In this document: piece after piece, positions 63,704 to 64,000 of the stretch | Layout: the number at the start of each line of letters is the position of its first letter | Position numbering within the stretch: the stretch's first letter is position 1 | Origin: Acanthosepion esculentum | Taxonomy: Eukaryota > Mollusca > Cephalopoda > Sepiida > Sepiidae | Reading direction: 5' to 3' | DNA: 64,000 nt | Assembly (NCBI GenBank): GCA_964036315.1 | Contig: OZ038517.1 | Span: 23,345,162-23,409,161 of the forward strand | Notes under the pieces: generated by a model | Told to the model about the DNA's origin: nothing | The model's input: the letters and a program-made list of their open reading frames with translations, nothing else | Database searches by the model: none | Program-made: the position numbers and the translations under genes

Positions 63704-64000
63704 AGTATGTATGAATGAATGTAGAAAGTTTGTGGTCAAAGTATGTATGAGTGAATGTAGAAAGTTTGTGGTCAAAGTATGTATGAGTGAATGTAGAAAG
63801 TTTGTGGTCAAAGTATGTATGAGTGCATGTAGAAAGTTTGTGGTCAAAGTATGTATGAGTGCATGTAGAAAGTTTGTGGTCAAAGTATGTATGAGTGCAT
63901 GTAGAAAGTTTGTGGTCAAAGTATGCATGAGTGCATGTAGAAAGTTTGTGGTCAAAGTATGCATGAGTGCATGTAGAAAGTTTGTGGTCAAAGTATGCAT
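63704..64000 (+). repeat. 36-bp minisatellite running off the window, at least 8 copies
   Basis: Unit gtatgtatgagtgaatgtag plus aaagtttgtggtcaaa. Variants accumulate in order: gtgaatg in the first units, gtgcatg later, and gtatgcat instead of gtatgtat in the last three. 36 is a multiple of 3, so one minus-strand frame stays open; there is no sign that it is coding. Confidence 0.93.

Overview
The window is a piece of an animal nuclear genome: AT-rich, long introns with GT/AG borders, and a very dense layer of transposable-element remnants. The best-supported gene is TYW1 (tRNA-yW synthesizing protein 1, the 4-demethylwyosine synthase) on the + strand. Seven coding exons from 22959 to 60474 join in frame into 307 residues. 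They cover an N-terminal membrane segment, the complete flavodoxin-like FMN domain and the acidic linker. The radical-SAM half must lie beyond 64000. Repeat content (tRNA-derived SINEs, non-LTR and Penelope-like elements, Tc1/mariner, (TA)n and (CA)n tracts) fits a lophotrochozoan, plausibly a cephalopod mollusc; that is inference from composition only.

Layout. 1-6280: (TA)n with a perfect 58-bp palindrome, a 35-bp AT minisatellite, a SINE and a deleted mariner-like relic. 6288-6411 (-): first coding exon of an unidentified single-pass membrane protein. 7673-9227: two solo LTRs of one family, tail to tail, each with its own 4-bp target duplication. 13.2-15.1 kb: degenerate repeats, a full-length SINE and a deleted mariner. 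17-18.6 kb: a possible LTR, a broken ORF and a candidate TYW1 promoter with noncoding exon. 21.1-21.9 kb: about 22 uniform 38-bp repeats. 22.9-37.2 kb: TYW1 exon 1 and intron 1, holding SINEs, a pogo-like MITE, a Tc1 relic and about 53 uniform 35-bp repeats. 37.2-60.5 kb: TYW1 exons 2-7 separated by repeat-filled introns. 60.5-64 kb: a long-TIR transposon, SINE fragments and a 36-bp array running off the end.

Most notable repeat biology: (a) a dispersed family, called R1 here, whose core is a unit of about 35 bp. In one copy the core has expanded to about 53 identical units, and a 38-bp derivative forms the separate array at 21 kb. (b) A chimeric SINE with an entire 5S-rRNA-like head joined to a tRNA-like unit. 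(c) A tRNA-derived SINE that repeatedly shows an inverted 5' half and direct 3' half; two of these copies sit inside perfect 12-bp target duplications, which is the signature of twin priming. Identities rest on reading and translating the sequence by eye; no database search was possible.
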